Position numbers and translations under genes: made by a program. The notes under the pieces were generated by a model. The model was not told the DNA's origin, ran no database searches, and was given only the letters and a program-made list of their open reading frames with translations. Positions 1 to 13,845 of a stretch of 64,000 nt of DNA are shown here, in pieces. The first letter of the stretch is position 1. Each line of letters opens with the position of its first letter. The DNA is from Mactra quadrangularis (Eukaryota; Mollusca; Bivalvia; Venerida; Mactridae), in the NCBI GenBank assembly GCA_025267735.1, contig CM046303.1, positions 58,173,403 through 58,237,402 of the forward strand. The letters run 5' to 3'.

Positions 1-1076
1 TACAAAATGGGGGTGTCTTAAATAAGCTATTAACTGTGACATCGCATTCGTCACTTTGAGTGATTTTATGTAAGTGTATTGTGATTATTTCCTACCTAAT
101 GTGACAAAAGTCACACAGGCTATGTCAATGGTTTATTGTTTTAGCGCGAATTAATTAACTAGACGTCAAATTAAATGGTTCTCCTCGTTAATTTATCATA
201 GAATGATGGGTTTTATGCATTAAACTGTCGACATTTTATTACTATTGTCAGTTTTGTATGTATGCAATAATGTTGTCTTGTCAAGTATAAAAAATAGCAG
301 TCTTTTCTGGTGGTCAAGCGGTCATTTCTAGATTGTTTATAATTTACCGTGCAACTTAAGACAGAAACTGCATGTGCATTATATATAACGCGAATAAGAA
401 TGGCTTTGTAATATCTATAGAATGTTGTTACAAATTCAAAGAGCAGTTCAATACTTTAAATGATGTGTGAGTTCACATTATGATTGAAACAATACCAGTT
501 CAGTTTTACACAATAAAGATCTTACGATGAAAATCAGCGCAAGTCATAAGCAGAAAATGTTCATTGACATTAAGTGTTCAATTTGGTTTGCTATCAATGT
601 TTTAACAGGCTTAAAGGTAAAGTAGATTTTATTGGATATGTCACTTAATCCTGGAAAGTTTCAAACATGAGCTCTCATATTTAACAACATGAGGCAAAGA
701 CGATTAATTTGATTGAGCCTTTTCTGTAACAAAAATGCTTTTAGCGAAACAGTTAATGTAATATAATATGCTATCAAACATATGGCAAATAGGCTATATT
801 ACCACGGGTACCTTAATAATGATGACTCTTTTTTCTATTTACTTTTAAAATAGTTTTAAATCAAAAATGTGATTATGTGATCATGTCCAACTCTAAGTCC
901 AAATTGTACAGTTTGACCCATGTCATTCTCGTACCCCTAAGTTATCAAGATTCTTACGTTGTAAGAACTTGTTTCACAATCGAGCTAATATGAATTAGTA
1001 TAAAAAATACTTTCGTCTGTTTTAAAATATTATGACTTTTTCAGCCACTTATTATTTTCTCCTTTTAAACTCAGAT
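1..1076. other. No gene seen; AT-rich intergenic sequence
   Basis: No open frame with recognisable protein character. Around 919-957 the sequence resembles one arm of the fold-back element found at 15073-15140 (shared CATTCTCG and TTATCAAG blocks). Confidence 0.5.
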
Positions 1077-1089
1077 CAAAGAACGCTAT

Positions 1090-1180
1090 AACCAACTCTG
1101 TGGGTTTCGAACCGACGGCCATTTCGGGACACAAGATTTGAAATCTTGCGCGTAACCTACGGCGCAAATGTCTCGGGTTG
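1090..1180 (-). repeat. tRNA-derived fragment (B-box bearing)
   Basis: On the minus strand it carries a B-box-like GGTTCGAAACC, preceded by a tRNA-like stretch rich in GC pairs. The A-box and a full cloverleaf are not evident, so it is a SINE head or tRNA relic. Confidence 0.4.
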
Positions 1181-1384
1181 ACTAATATTTGGCGTAAAGG
1201 TTCGTTGACTTGAAATATGATGTAAGAACAGTCCAACAATCAAGAACAGACGTACGGACAAACATTCCTCAAATACAGACATAACCTTGATAAAGCTGTA
1301 AACCAGAAGATCTTGGAACATATTGCTTAAAGGAATGAATACTTAAGTTGAGCTTAACATCATGAAAAAACAATATAATCGTTT

Positions 1385-1535
1385 TACGGATACCAGTGCA
1401 CCTAACCTAGCTTTCCTGGGCATTTGTCTATTACCAGTACATCGACTTTTCTACATGGCCAAAAGGAAAATTGACACTAAAGACATTATTTTCATGCTAT
1501 GGGTACAACGGCTTCAAACCCTACTCCCTTTCTAA
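1385..1535 (-). repeat. Degenerate tRNA-derived SINE fragment
   Basis: CACCTAACCTAGCTTTCCTG and the following bases resemble the body of the SINE at 34933-35217. Both ends are eroded. Confidence 0.4.
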
Positions 1536-1540
1536 TCTAT

Positions 1541-2258
1541 AAACAATAAACCTCCACAACAAGAAGAAGTCAATTCTGATCAATCGTTTTGCTTGACTGG
1601 GAAATTGAATTCATCCCATCACTTTAATATAAACGTATCAATTAATCTAAAGAACAGTTTAAGTAAAAAACAAAATGAATGACCCTTAATGTTTTGTATA
1701 TGTAAATAATTGCAATGAAAACTATAAACACCATGTTAAATTTCCTATAGTTTTCGTTGTGTATCAGTCGGTACCTTTTGCGGTTCGATACATACAACTC
1801 GTGAGGCAAAATCGCCATACGATATATGTTCATGAAAATAAACTGAAAATGAGATAAACTTGTTTTTTTTTATTCTTATCCTTAATTAAACCTGCTACTT
1901 TAAAATCAGCGAAATATGATAAAAATGAAGTAAATAAAGAAATGAGATACGTAAAGAGCGTCCTCAAGGGGAGATTATGCTGGCTTGTTCGAACGGAAAA
2001 CAGAACGAAAATTTGGGTTTTAACATTACTCATGTTGGTAAGAGTAACTTCCCTTTGATAAGTTGATATCGCGATGTAAGGGTCCGTGTCGATGCGATGC
2101 GATTTCACGACATACCGAGGGATACGGCCCTCGTCGTTACGCGATCATTATTCAACCAGTTTCGGGACTTAAGAGGTAGTGAATAAATTGATGTCTTTAA
2201 AGCTATCCATTACCTTCTAAAAGTCATTTCACAATGGAGTTTCTTCGGTATGTTAGCC
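1541..2258. other. No gene seen
   Basis: Only short open frames without family resemblance. No RNA gene and no clear repeat boundary. Confidence 0.4.
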
Positions 2259-2570
2259 GCCCGGCTAGCTCAGTTGGTAGAACGCAAGTCTACTGATCGA
2301 GGGATTATAGGTTCGATTCCCGGGCGGGGCATACTTTCGTGGAGCTTGGTCATGAAATTATTTCTACGGCCATTCTCCCTCCTACCAATGATTTTTAATT
2401 ATGTAGGGCTGTTGTCAGTCATTGCCGAAAGTATGCGCTTAGTAGTTGGTTAACAGCTAAATCCAGAGATTTAGCCTTTCCAGGAGGAGTGAGTAGGTTG
2501 ACTGACCGCCGTGATATAACCTATATAATGTGTTGCTACGGCGTTAAACCCAACAAACAAACAAACAAAC
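2259..2570 (+). repeat. V-SINE-like tRNA-headed SINE, near full length
   Basis: The head GCCCGGCTAGCTCAGTTGG gives an A-box and GGTTCGATTCC gives a B-box. The body reads CGTGGAGCTTGGTCATGAAA and GTTAACAGCTAAATCCAGAG. The tail TTGCTACGGCGTTAAACCC runs into AAC/CAAA repeats. It resembles molluscan V-SINEs such as RUDI, a family name I offer from memory. It is the best reference copy in the window, along with 15751-16052 and 25592-25889. Confidence 0.85.
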
Positions 2571-3728
2571 TCTTCTGTATGTTTATTTCAAGAGAATTCT
2601 GTATTTCCATCGTTTAAATCACATGGCATGGACAGTTTAGTGATAATTTAAAAGCAAAATACATTATGTCACCTGCCTTGCTAAAGTTATGGTTTCATAA
2701 AATATCCCTATAAAACTAGACTTGTCTCACATGCTATTTTTTTCAGTGTATAATTAATTACAAGTGTTATTTTAGCCACCATTTGATTCATGGTGCGTCT
2801 GATTTACAATTATGACCGGTAGGGGGCCCTGTCATTGCTTCATTTTAGTATAAAAAGGTAGCCATATGAAATATGATTAGACAATAAACAATACGGTTTT
2901 ATCCATTGTTTATTTCAAACAATTATAATGCTAGTGTTCCATCCACATGACTATCTGGTCATATATCTTAGCCATTTATAAGTGTCACGGAAAAGACCAG
3001 TGACTTTTACTGTATATTTCGTACAGTAAACTACATGTATGCATAATGTTTGTACTTTTGAAATAAAGTTATGTTGTTAAACCCATTGAATATTGTCTCA
3101 AGTCAATTATGGAATATAATAAAAGGATCACTGCTGATGTTTGAAGAAGACTATTAGCGGAAGAAGGATCTCCAAAAGACCATGTCCATTCTATATCTAT
3201 GGTCTGATGAAGTTCTAGTCAGGGTCCGCACATGTCATAATGTATCATTAAAGAGCGAACGGATAAAAACTAAACTAAATATTAACTTTTAACAGGGATT
3301 TTATATAACAGGCATTTGTAACCACATAGATTTACAACGAATTTCACTGTCGTTATTATATAAAATCCCAGCTTTTAACAAGTTTGCCTTGTAATTAGAT
3401 AGTTACCTAGTAAGAATCATATATGTTGATAAATTAATTAAAACTGATGTTAAAGTTTACTCAGATGACTTTGGGTTTCTTTTCTTTACGAGTATGAATG
3501 TGAATCGGTATATCCTAAAACAGGACGCTGTCTTAGGTTATTTGGTTGGAAAACTTTCATGTATTTGCAAATGAATATTTTAATATTTACCGGAGTAAAA
3601 AAACATATGATTTATAATATTGTACTGTCTAAAGTTCATAAATTAAGTTCTTTGAACATTTCGAAGCAGCTAGAACTGCCTTTCTGTTCTATAATTATAT
3701 ATTTAGAAAAACGTTTTAAAATAACCCA
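2571..3728. other. No gene seen
   Basis: AT-rich sequence. No frame, RNA or repeat that I can support. Confidence 0.4.
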
Positions 3729-4015
3729 GAGGCGGATCCAGGATTTTTTTCTAAGGGGAGGTCCAAATTTCTTCTAGGGGGGGGGGGGGTCCAAACTTTC
3801 GAACCACAACCACATTATTCACATTTTGCAGAATAATGCAACATATAAATAACATCAAACTACATAACCATTAAATTTATGATAAGCTTCGAGAAAATTT
3901 GCTTCGTGCTACTTAAAATTGACTTACAGTCAAGAAATACTCCAATTGACAGGTACATTTTTGAAATTCTAGGGGGGGGGGTCCGGATCCCCTTGACCCC
4001 CGTTAGATCCGCCTA
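3729..4015 (-). mobile_element. MITE with GGCGGATCCAG termini (copy 1)
   Basis: It opens with GAGGCGGATCCAGGATTTTT and closes with GTTAGATCCGCC. Long G runs sit at both ends, and the interior includes TTGCTTCGTGCTACTTAAAA. The orientation is opposite to that of the copies at 26872, 27816 and 42200. No protein is encoded, so it is non-autonomous. Confidence 0.75.
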
Positions 4016-6685
4016 TGTAACCATATACCATTTTGTCATACCCTGTCTTCAGGCCACACTGAGTCAATCACAAACACCATACAATGTAATTGCACCGCAG
4101 GATACCCCATCAAGTTAATATAACAACAGTTGCCAGGATAATTTACGGTGTGAATGACATTATAAAATCTTCATTCATCGTAACAAAGTCTTGTTGAAGT
4201 CTAATAGGATCAATTTGGCTCAAAATTATCGTGCAATTCCCAACACACAACGCTAAATAATTATCTCTTTCCGACCGTCACTCATTCAAAATACTGGCAA
4301 AATCATTTTGACAGGAGAGTATTTTCAGCACAGAGTTTTTGCCTGTGACATGACAGAATAAATTATACATGATTTGGAATTAAGATTTTCCGACAAGTAT
4401 GTCGCCTCGGGGAGTCATAAACGACGGCCCTCGTTGAAAATGATTGTCGATTTGATAAGGTCTGTTGTTATTGTTTCATTTCTGGTTTCCGTTTGCGCCC
4501 AGTTACTATGACAACTAAAGTCAACATGAAGAAAATGAACTCCAGAGAATTGTCAGTTCTGATAAACAGAACCAGTCTATGTTATCAGTTGTGCACACAA
4601 ATCAATGACGTCATTTTCGATTAAGAACCAGTCTGTCAAACACTATATTCAACGGACATAATGCTATGATGGCTTTGTTTTTAAGTCTTTTGGCACGTAT
4701 TTATGTTTTCAACTCTAACTATAATGATGTTGTTATAATCATATCCCTTCTGTATTTTAATTTGTTCTTTGACCAACAAAAATGTACTCGTAGAGCAATG
4801 GCAAAATTTGGCCTGTCGCGGTTAAATCAGTCAGTAGCAAGTCTTACTGGGAATCCAGGGTTCATGGGGTGATTACTATTAGGACCTACATAGTTCTGAA
4901 TAATTTGGTCCTTTTATTCACTCTACAACCAATGTTTGCCTACTGCAATATCATATAAGACAGTTGTGCTGTGAGCCGAAGGTATGTGCTTACAGATGCT
5001 AAAAAGAGTAATACGTTGATAACAAAGCTTCTTTACGGTCGGTGAGTAGAAAGATATAGATGAAAATGTTGAAAACGGCGTAAAGCAAACGGTCAACTGG
5101 ATATTTTTTGCAGTGTCACGTTTTTGAGAACTTATCACCTTTGAGTATATATGTCATACATATAACATTTCTACAGATTTCTGATTAAAAAAACAACAAG
5201 AAATACAATAATTTGAATACATGTAATTGAAAATAGATTAACAACACTTACTAGAAAAAAATTGTCATGTGAATAAAAAATAATTCCCATTTTTATGACT
5301 ACATTATGACCAATATAGACATGGTATTATAACATTCTGAAATTTTAGAAAAGTGATCTGCAAGCTGACAGACTGTGGATTTTAAAAATTCCAAGCAGAC
5401 GAGCCATTCTACTCTTAGTCACCGGACGCTTGCTTGAATCAGGGAAGAAACTACCAGACCAGGAGACGACACAATATGTACTTTATTACCGAATACAATT
5501 CTTTCTTAACTTATTTATATGAATGCAAACAAATGCAAATATATTACTTTAAATAATGCAAAATTAATTCTAGGCTGTTTCATTTTAACAGATAATATGA
5601 CACGTGATATTTTTATGACATGCATCAAGACATTTTAACTATATTGTTAGGAGAAACGAAATTAGTTTTTGTCAGAAATGGGTCTGAAGTTGATAATTAT
5701 GATGTCGTAAAATGACAGCTCGTCTCTAGAGTAACAAAAACAAGACATATCTAACAAATATTAATTCAATAAAAACAAATAAGCTTCAAACAATAAAACA
5801 CCAACATCGAGAAGGCTTATTTGTTTACACTTCCCTTCAAACTTCATACAAGAACAACTAGTTGTTATTAAAAACGAGACTGAGACAGTTTTGAGAATAA
5901 AAAAATACAATATTGAATCGGAATGTCTCATCTCAGCATGACACAAAGTCATAAAATCATTGTAAACAAAACCATCACCATGACAACGCGACGTTCTTGG
6001 TAGACATATTTGAGAAATATTATAAGTTATATTTCATTCAAGTTCCTTTATATCATATGCTAAACAGACAAGTAAATATAATATTTTCCCGGTGAGGACT
6101 TCTTAAGTATTATTTTCACGCATTTTTATCATTTATTAAAAGTGATTCAGAATGTTTTGTCTTCATGTTTTGTATTTAAATCAGGCGACATTTTGAAGAA
6201 TATGTTTTGCTGTATATTGAACATGTACCTCATTCGGTTCAATGGCTGACTTCTGGCCATGAGTTTGATATCTAATTTGTCAATGCTGATTGCGCTTTGC
6301 TTGCATGTACAATGAAATGATGCCCAGTGTCCTTTGAATAGTCCTGTTGCATCTAACATGGTGCATACATATTTCGTCATAATTTTTCTGAAAATAACCA
6401 AGAAAAAAGGAAAACCGGTTGCCATGACAACGGCAAACGATTTTTTACTAATAAATATTGTTTTCTATGTTTGGGCATCAAACTAAACATATGCTGTGAA
6501 AATCAACAAAATCTAAGAGATTGAGTGCCGGACCCCTTATTTAAAATTTTGGTTCTTACAGAGAATTGGTTAAAACATGAACTCAAGTCAATAAAACAAT
6601 AACTACAGTCTGTAAACTTGTGAAGATTTCATGTTAAAGGTGTTTCTGAAAATATTTTTGTAACAGACATTCTACATATAAGGTT
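4016..6685. other. No gene seen; 2.7 kb intergenic
   Basis: Open frames here (for example 4666-4872) are short, hydrophobic by composition, and resemble nothing I know. No clear terminal repeats. Confidence 0.4.
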
Positions 6686-6975
6686 GTTTTTTTATGTGTT
6701 AAATGCCGTAGCAGCATATAGTACAAGTTATATCACGGCGTTCAGCCAATCTAAATGTCGTTCCTAGAAAGGCTAAATCTCTGGGTGTAGCTGTTAACCA
6801 GTAACTAGGTCCATACTTCTGTCAGTGACTGACAACTGTTCAACGTGATTTAGAATCAGTGGTAGGTAGGGAAATGTCCGTAGAAATTATTTCATGGCCA
6901 AGTTCCACGAAAGTATGACCAGTCCAGGAATAGAACATATGCCCCTCATTCAGTAAATAAGCTTGCCTAATAGTC
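6686..6975 (-). repeat. V-SINE-like SINE, degraded head
   Basis: The reverse complement of the common SINE: a GCCGTAGCAGC tail, AAAGGCTAAATCTCTGG and CAGTGACTGACAACTG blocks, and CCACGAAAGTATGACC. The tRNA head is mutated beyond folding. Confidence 0.75.
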
Positions 6976-7208
6976 CAATGTGAAAGTTAAAAAAATAACA
7001 ATTGAGAACAAATTGATCTTAGACAGGTTAATACATTGCATTCATTGGTTACTACACTAAAACAAATTAATTTAATGTAGTAAGGGGTATATAAAATGTA
7101 TTTTAGTATTATTTAACTTGTACAAGCTGTAAGCAGCAAGTACAGAGTACCATAATTGGGGAAGCTCAATAGTCAAGAACGTGCAAATGAATGGTTCATT
7201 TATATACA

Positions 7209-7677
7209 CCGCCCTCCAAAACTGATAGAGAGATACAGTTTTTTTCCAATACATATAAATGCAAGTGGACATTACATAGCATGTTATGCGCATAATGATC
7301 ATAAATAAATAAATAGCTTACACAAATCAATTAAAATGAAACCAACTACTAACAGGTATATATTACTATAACAATAACTACATGTAAAATATTTTTTTTG
7401 TAAAAAAAACCGTTTAAATTAAGGTGTGAGTGAATCCATAGAACACATGATCAACTTTTTGTAGCCTAAAATGCATAAACTATAATTTTGGAGACTGATG
7501 TATAACTTCTGCTGCAATTCAGAAAAATAATAAGCACCAACAGAAACTCCATTTACACGAATTTGCACTGGAAGAATAATGAATACAGTAAACAATGATA
7601 CAATAATTCTTCAAATTTGAACATGAAAATTGAAGCAATTAAATTAATTGTACTGTAAGGACACTTTTGGAGGGCAG
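7209..7677. mobile_element. Tc1/mariner-type MITE, CTGCCCTCCAAAAG termini (copy 1)
   Basis: The left end CCGCCCTCCAAAAC and the reverse-complemented right end CTGCCCTCCAAAAG form inverted repeats about 470 bp apart, with TA next to the right end. No transposase is recognisable. At 7437-7470 there is also one arm of the fold-back family seen at 62496-62714. Confidence 0.6.
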
Positions 7678-9514
7678 TATATTATATACCACAACGGTCC
7701 TACCTACAAATACGTCTAGAACAATGGGACCTTATATGTCCATAGAGCATGGGATATACGTTGACTCATAGTATTTGTCATGTAAAAATATGTTAATTAA
7801 CGCCAAAATTATAATAATAAGATTAATCAAGTCTTGACCCCTTTTTGCCCTTAAAGCTTTTACATGTCAGTAATAAAAATCAACAACCAATGTGTTTTTA
7901 CCTTTCCTTAAAAAACATCTGGGTGGTCATTTTTAAACGACGCAAAACACCCCATTTCTTCATCGATTTACGAGCTAACTTAATAACAAAAACAGAAAGA
8001 ACACAGCGAGATAGCTTTATGGGATAGATAATTTATTGTGCGGCTTCAACGATCAGACAACCGCTTTAATTTCTCCATAAATTGTCTCTTAGTCAAATTT
8101 GTCATAAATCGTCAAGTTTAAAAGTGATAAATTTGTCATACCACGAGGTTAACAATATTCATAGTCGCTTCAAGATGCCGCTTTTATTGACGAGAATGGC
8201 TTCATATTTAATATAGTGGATCATAAATCTACGACAAGACAAAGAAATACGTGTGCTTATGGAAATAATTTATGATACCTTACAAAGCAATGCTTGACTG
8301 TGGCTTACATTAAACAAATTTCACATTACGATAAGCTAGGTGTGAAGAAGGCTATATTTCTTTATGCAGAGAGAAGAATGGTCTCTTTTTTGAACGTGAC
8401 ATTGCTGTTACTTCGTCTTGTTTTCTTTTCACGTAGTTTGGCATCGCTCTCACTGTTGCTTACAATAAATTCACAGAATTGTTACACTATTGCAGAAGTG
8501 TACATTGTAGATTTGTTTGTATACTTATATCGAACAGGCACCTTCAATAATAGCAAAGAAAAGATTTTCGCTAAAGTTTCTGTTTTTAGTTCGAAAGAGA
8601 AAGTGCAATGCATAACCAAAGGTCGCTTTAATCCCATTTAAGTCAAGTTTTTCTTGCAACGATGTGGATCGGTTTGCTACCAATGAATAAACAATTCAAT
8701 ACTCGTCCAAACCACAGGCAGCCGGCTTAAAACAGTCTCCCTTAGTTGCCCTCGGGTTGAGTTGTACCGCCCGTAAAAACGTGTAAGTTCGGGTTTATCC
8801 CAAACTTCTTTCGCAAAATAAATGCCATTGACAATACACACGATAAGTCAAGGAAATTTTGCGATAGTTATCAAATAATTTCTCTTAGACAACTGTGCGA
8901 GAGGCTAGTGACTTTAAATGCTATTTTCTCTGTTTTTACTTCATTTTATTGGACAAATCTATAAGTTACGTTCGGAAATTAGACTAAAAGATTAGGTAAC
9001 ATCGTTTCCTACCTACATACATACTTTTTATGGTCAACTTCACCTAACTTTCTTTATTGGCTTTTCATTTATGAATTTTATACGCAATCAGCAAAGTAAC
9101 ATTTCTTTGATGAATAAAACCAATTTTTTGAAAATCGGTTAAGAAATTAAAACACAGGAGCCAGTTGAATGAGATAGGTAATTTTCTTTCGCGGTTCCTG
9201 AGGTAATGAGTTACATAACTTTACTATTTATCATTATGGGTGTATACAATATCTTTAAGGGGGACTATTTTATGCCGGCAGCCTGTGGCCCAAGGTACAA
9301 CATTAGTATATTAAACTTTATACAAAGTGTTTCAATCGTCAAAAACAGTTGAAAGAGATTTCTTACTATTTACCAAATTATCATATAAGTTTTACATGGA
9401 ATAAGATAAAATTGACTCCACAAATCTTTTTCTTAAATGTTAAAAACTATAGGCAATACATGAACTAATGATCAAAATAATTAAAACTTAGCTGTGTATG
9501 AAAACAAAAGAACA
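7678..9514. other. No gene seen
   Basis: The longest open frame (8294-8641, 115 codons) has no recognisable domain and a biased hydrophobic composition. I do not call it a gene. Confidence 0.4.
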
Positions 9515-9640
9515 GAACAGAACAGGTACTTTATTAAAGGGCTTGAGCAATACTCATCACCCAAATAAATACAATATACATACATATACAATTACATGAG
9601 ACATTGAAAACATATTTTTAATATAAACATAAAAAAGAGG
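9515..9640 (-). repeat. Possible 3' tail of a non-LTR retroelement
   Basis: On the minus strand it reads AATAAAGTACCTGTTCTGTT, a poly(A)-signal-like motif running into a TTCTG repeat. That is typical of LINE or RTE-like 3' ends that use a short tandem tail. No reverse transcriptase is visible next to it. Confidence 0.35.
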
Positions 9641-12600
9641 GGGAAATTACATACTGATAAATAAACAAGTTATTTATATCCAGAAAAGACATAAGGTATT
9701 AATCGTTGTAATAGGAGAAAGAAAGACAAAAGGAACCAATTCTTGAACAGTATGCATTTCGTATATTCGTCTACGTTAATTACAAATTGCACAAATGCTT
9801 TAAATAAGTACAAAAGTTTTTATTGTTTTTGTTTTTATTTAAAAATGATTACTGAATAAATACAGGTAGTTTGCAATAACCTTATTTTGTGCACAAGCTT
9901 TAAACTATATGTATACTGTATTGAAACATTTTTTGAAGCAGGAAGTCAGTGTTTTGATAATGACAAATTTAGTGCAAACGGCCATACAACTACAAATGAT
10001 AGTGTTTCAAGTAGTAACAATCTAACCCGTATGCCACGGTATAGACAATTTTGGTGCATTTTTATTGTATATTTCTTGCAATCTATGGCTCAGCTGCCTT
10101 AAAACTTAAAGAATTATTTTTTTGACAAAATCACAGACACTGAATGGTATTTTGAAATTATAGAAAAATCTTAACCAAATCTGTGAACTAGTACAGTACC
10201 TTTAAAATAACTATTACATTTCAGCACAAATATTTTTTTGTAAAACACTCAGTTTACTGTTTGAATATTTTTGTGCAGAGGGTTCGAGACCCTGATACCT
10301 GTTTTGGCACTACTATGTATAGGATATACTCTGTACCCACAACTACAAAGGCATAGTTCAATCTTGAAATATTTTTTATTACATTTTTTAAACTATGACA
10401 TTGGCATGATTTATTGAGTAATAAAGCATAAAGATTAAAATGTCAATACAAACTAGTTAACATTTTTAATTTATTTGTAAAATGTATTTAATATTGAAAT
10501 TTAATTAAACGTTGGTCTTTGTATCATAACTTCTTTGTTACAAGTTTAATTCATTCATTACTGTAAATAATTTGTTTTAAAAACTCATTTCTTAAACAAT
10601 AGAATATAACATGACATCATTACAATTTAGAGTCATTAATTCCACATTAATTCCGCGTCTTCGTTGTAAATCAGTCATAAGAAGTCGGAATACTTCTAAC
10701 ATAATGGTTAATATATTCTAATATTCATGATAAGGGGTCAAACATTGACCTTTTTAGAAATTTTGCTATTCTACCCTATCAGTACTAAATCTTTCGCCTA
10801 AGACAAAAAGCTTCTCCAGAAATACAAATTTATTAGACTCTCAGAACACACGAACGCTGAACACATTACAAGATAAGACATTTTTATATGGTTAGCCACA
10901 AATTCACATTAGCCTTTTATTCAAAGACACTCTTTATTTAGCCTAATGTTTGCATAAATTTGTAATTATCAGCAAGCTATAGTCTTCCTGTTGACATGGC
11001 AACCAAAATATGTTAATAAATCAACGTAAAAGTCCCATTTGTAGTCATGTTTTTGAAATTGCGTTTGGGTGTCCATTTCAGAATTCATTACCCGTAGCCT
11101 GTTATTAGCATAATAAATGACAAAATAGTACAAGCTCTATTAACATTTTATCGATATTTGTTTAATTTATGACGTTTCTTAAACCACCAACACAAAGCAG
11201 AAACATATAAATCTGTCGCGAAATTAGAGTACCATGTAAATCATGGGGTGCGCTCAAAAACTCAATTATTTGCACCTATATAAAGCCTTTTACCTCCCAC
11301 TTGCAGCTGTGGGTACAATTTACAACCTCTTATAGTAAGGTGGAAACTAAATTGATTTAAGATCCCATTTCATTTTCTATCGTTTTGCTTGTTTAAGCGG
11401 CTGATTTATGGCTTTTCAACGTTGTAAGCGACAAGACTATTGAAACTGGGCGGCCATATTGGTGTGACCCGGTACAGCCCTCGCATGGCTGCAAATCAGT
11501 GAGCGAAGCAGAGTAAATAGATGGGAACAGTCAAACTAGCTGAGATTTATTCATTCAACCTTTAATGATGAAGACGTAAATAACAAGAAAATAAAGCTAA
11601 CTGTCAAATGTGAAATATAAATCCTGCAGAAATGTCTCCGTTCTGGCAATGAATCATGCGCTCGAATCTGAGGTATGTTTTGTGTTGATAGGACAGGTGG
11701 TATTAGTAATACAATCTTAAATAGCATAAAACAATGTCATTTGACTATTCTATAAACAGTAGCGTTAAAAACAAGGAGTTGTATTACATTTGCAGAGGCA
11801 ATTAATTCTACAACTAGCTTTGTTAGTGGTCCGTATATCTTCTTGTAATGGCCATTTTCATTGACCGTTTCACTATGATACTTATGAAAGTTTTAGAAAT
11901 TCTCATTCTCTGAATATTTGTTTATTTGTTTGTTCTTGTAAATAAATCAATTATAAATGCTTAAAAAAAGTTAGACCTGAAAGATCATTCGGAACACATC
12001 GAACTTTCATAAATAAATAATCTCGGAAGGATGCGTGAGGGGTCAACCTTGGCGGCTTAGGTTTTTACTACCTACGCGAGGCGAAGCACAAAACGGTTGT
12101 GCAAAATAGTTCTTTGTAGAATACACACAGATATTGGGCAAAACATATTTATACGTTATATATTTAACTATATATTGTTCAGGAATATCAGGGTTGAACA
12201 GGGTTATTTCAAATTTATTGACTAAAATCGAAACATCTCCCATCGCTTAAATGATCGTGAATTTGTTTACTTCAACACTGGTCAAAGCATTTTGTTTGGG
12301 AATGTGACGAAAAGGTAGTTCCAAAATGGCGTCTAAATATGTCCGAGGTTATTCGTAGCGAATGGCCGAGGAAATCCGTCTGCTGAAAGATTACAGAAAC
12401 GACAACTCTGAATATTCTATTTTAGAAAACATAACCAGCGTTTGTTCGTATATATGGCACAATACAAAATAACAACTAACGATTTGTTATCGCAGCTTTA
12501 AGCCTTAACTTACGATCACATGTAACCAATTAATATCTCCGAATCTTTGCTTCAACTATGTTCATTTTATCACTACAAAGATTATCACGCGGCTCCCTTG

Positions 12601-12999
12601 ATACTTAAAATGTAGCGTTCATTACGACAGATACTAAATTTACAATCTATGTACCTTTTAACTCAATTCCCAAAACGAGGCTTCGAAAATCTGTGACTGG
12701 AATAATCAAAATACGACAAAGTCTCGGTGATGTCAATTTCACGAGTAAATGTTTTATTTTTTGTCATAGAGCTTACATGTACATGAAAGGGAAAACCTAG
12801 ATTGATTAAAAGATTTAAATCTTGTTAATTGTTTCATGTCCTTTTTTCAAGTCTTTTGAAAAAGGAAATAAACTTTCATAGCAATAAAAACAATGGTTTA
12901 ATGTTCAAACAGCCAAACAACGTTCATCTTGATTCAGTGGTCCCGCGGGACGATGTCAAATCATTCACTGTGATTACGATGTGTTCATAAATCAAGCGT
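9641..12999. other. No gene seen; 3.4 kb AT-rich intergenic
   Basis: No coding or RNA feature supported. There are scattered short homopolymers only. Confidence 0.4.
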
Positions 13000-13004
13000 T
13001 CGTC

Positions 13005-13485
13005 AATCAAATGTTTATCAAGTACACTCGTATTTCAAGAATCGGGTAACGAACGCAATTGCATGACTCATAAACATGTTCGGGCGATAACACAATGACA
13101 AAAAGCATAAAAAATGTTCGGAAGGGGATCTCAATGCCAATACGCATTATAATACTCGTATATGTTTGGGTGTTGAATGCTATTTTAAGACTTATGAACA
13201 TGTTTGGGTAAGGGATGCTGATAAAAAGCTCAGAAACATGTTCGGGGGAGGAATGCAATGTTAAGACAAATAAACATGTTCGGATGAGCATCGCAATTGC
13301 ATGACTAATGAACATGTTTTCGTGGGTCACGCAACGCAATTTAACACTCATGTTCGGCGGGGAACGCAATTTAAGACACATAAACATGTTTGGCTGGGGA
13401 ACGCAATATCAAGACTCAGAATCATGTTCGGTTGACGAAAGCGATGACAAGACTTATGTTCGGGTGGGCAACGCAATTTCATAAA
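13005..13485. repeat. Minisatellite, 37-38 bp period, ~11 degenerate units
   Basis: The core AAACATGTTCGG (or a variant) recurs at about 13072, 13111, 13161, 13196, 13234, 13272, 13310, 13346, 13382, 13420 and 13453. Each is followed by GGGGAACGCAATTTAAGACT-like sequence. Most cores contain the palindrome AACATGTT. Confidence 0.85.
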
Positions 13486-13556
13486 TCATAAACTTAAATA
13501 CACGTTTTGTACATAAACCTGAGTTATTCATCGAAATGAAGTTACCCTAACCATTA

Positions 13557-13845
13557 CTTGGTTGGTAGCACGCAAGTCTGTTGATCGAGGGGTCGTGGGT
13601 ACACTTTCGTGGAGCTTGGCCATGAAATTATTTCTACGACCATTCTCCCTCAAACCAATGATTTTTTATTATGTCAGGCAATTGTCAGTCACTGACGAAA
13701 GTATGTGCTTAGTAGTTGGTTAACAGCTAAATCTAGAGATTTAGCCTTCCCAGCAGGAGCGAGTAGGGTGACTGACGTCCGTTATATGACCTATACAATG
13801 TGTTGCTACGGCGTTAAAACCAACAACAAAAAAACAAACCAACAA
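13557..13845 (+). repeat. V-SINE-like SINE with internally deleted head
   Basis: The A-box region is GTTGGTAGCACGCAAG. The B-box segment is deleted, so GGTCGTGGG runs directly into TACACTTTCGTGGAGCTTGG. The body and the GCTACGGCGTTAAAACCAAC tail are intact. Confidence 0.85.

Noticed and set aside
2259..2335. tRNA-like sequence GCCCGGCTAGCTCAGTTGG with B-box
   Set aside because: It is the head of a SINE present in many copies. It continues into the SINE body instead of ending as a tRNA gene.
8294..8641. 115-codon open frame on the plus strand
   Set aside because: No recognisable domain, promoter or splice context. The length is unremarkable for AT-rich intergenic DNA.
13007..13387. 126-codon minus-strand frame
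   Set aside because: It lies wholly within the 37-38 bp minisatellite and shows the repeat's periodicity.
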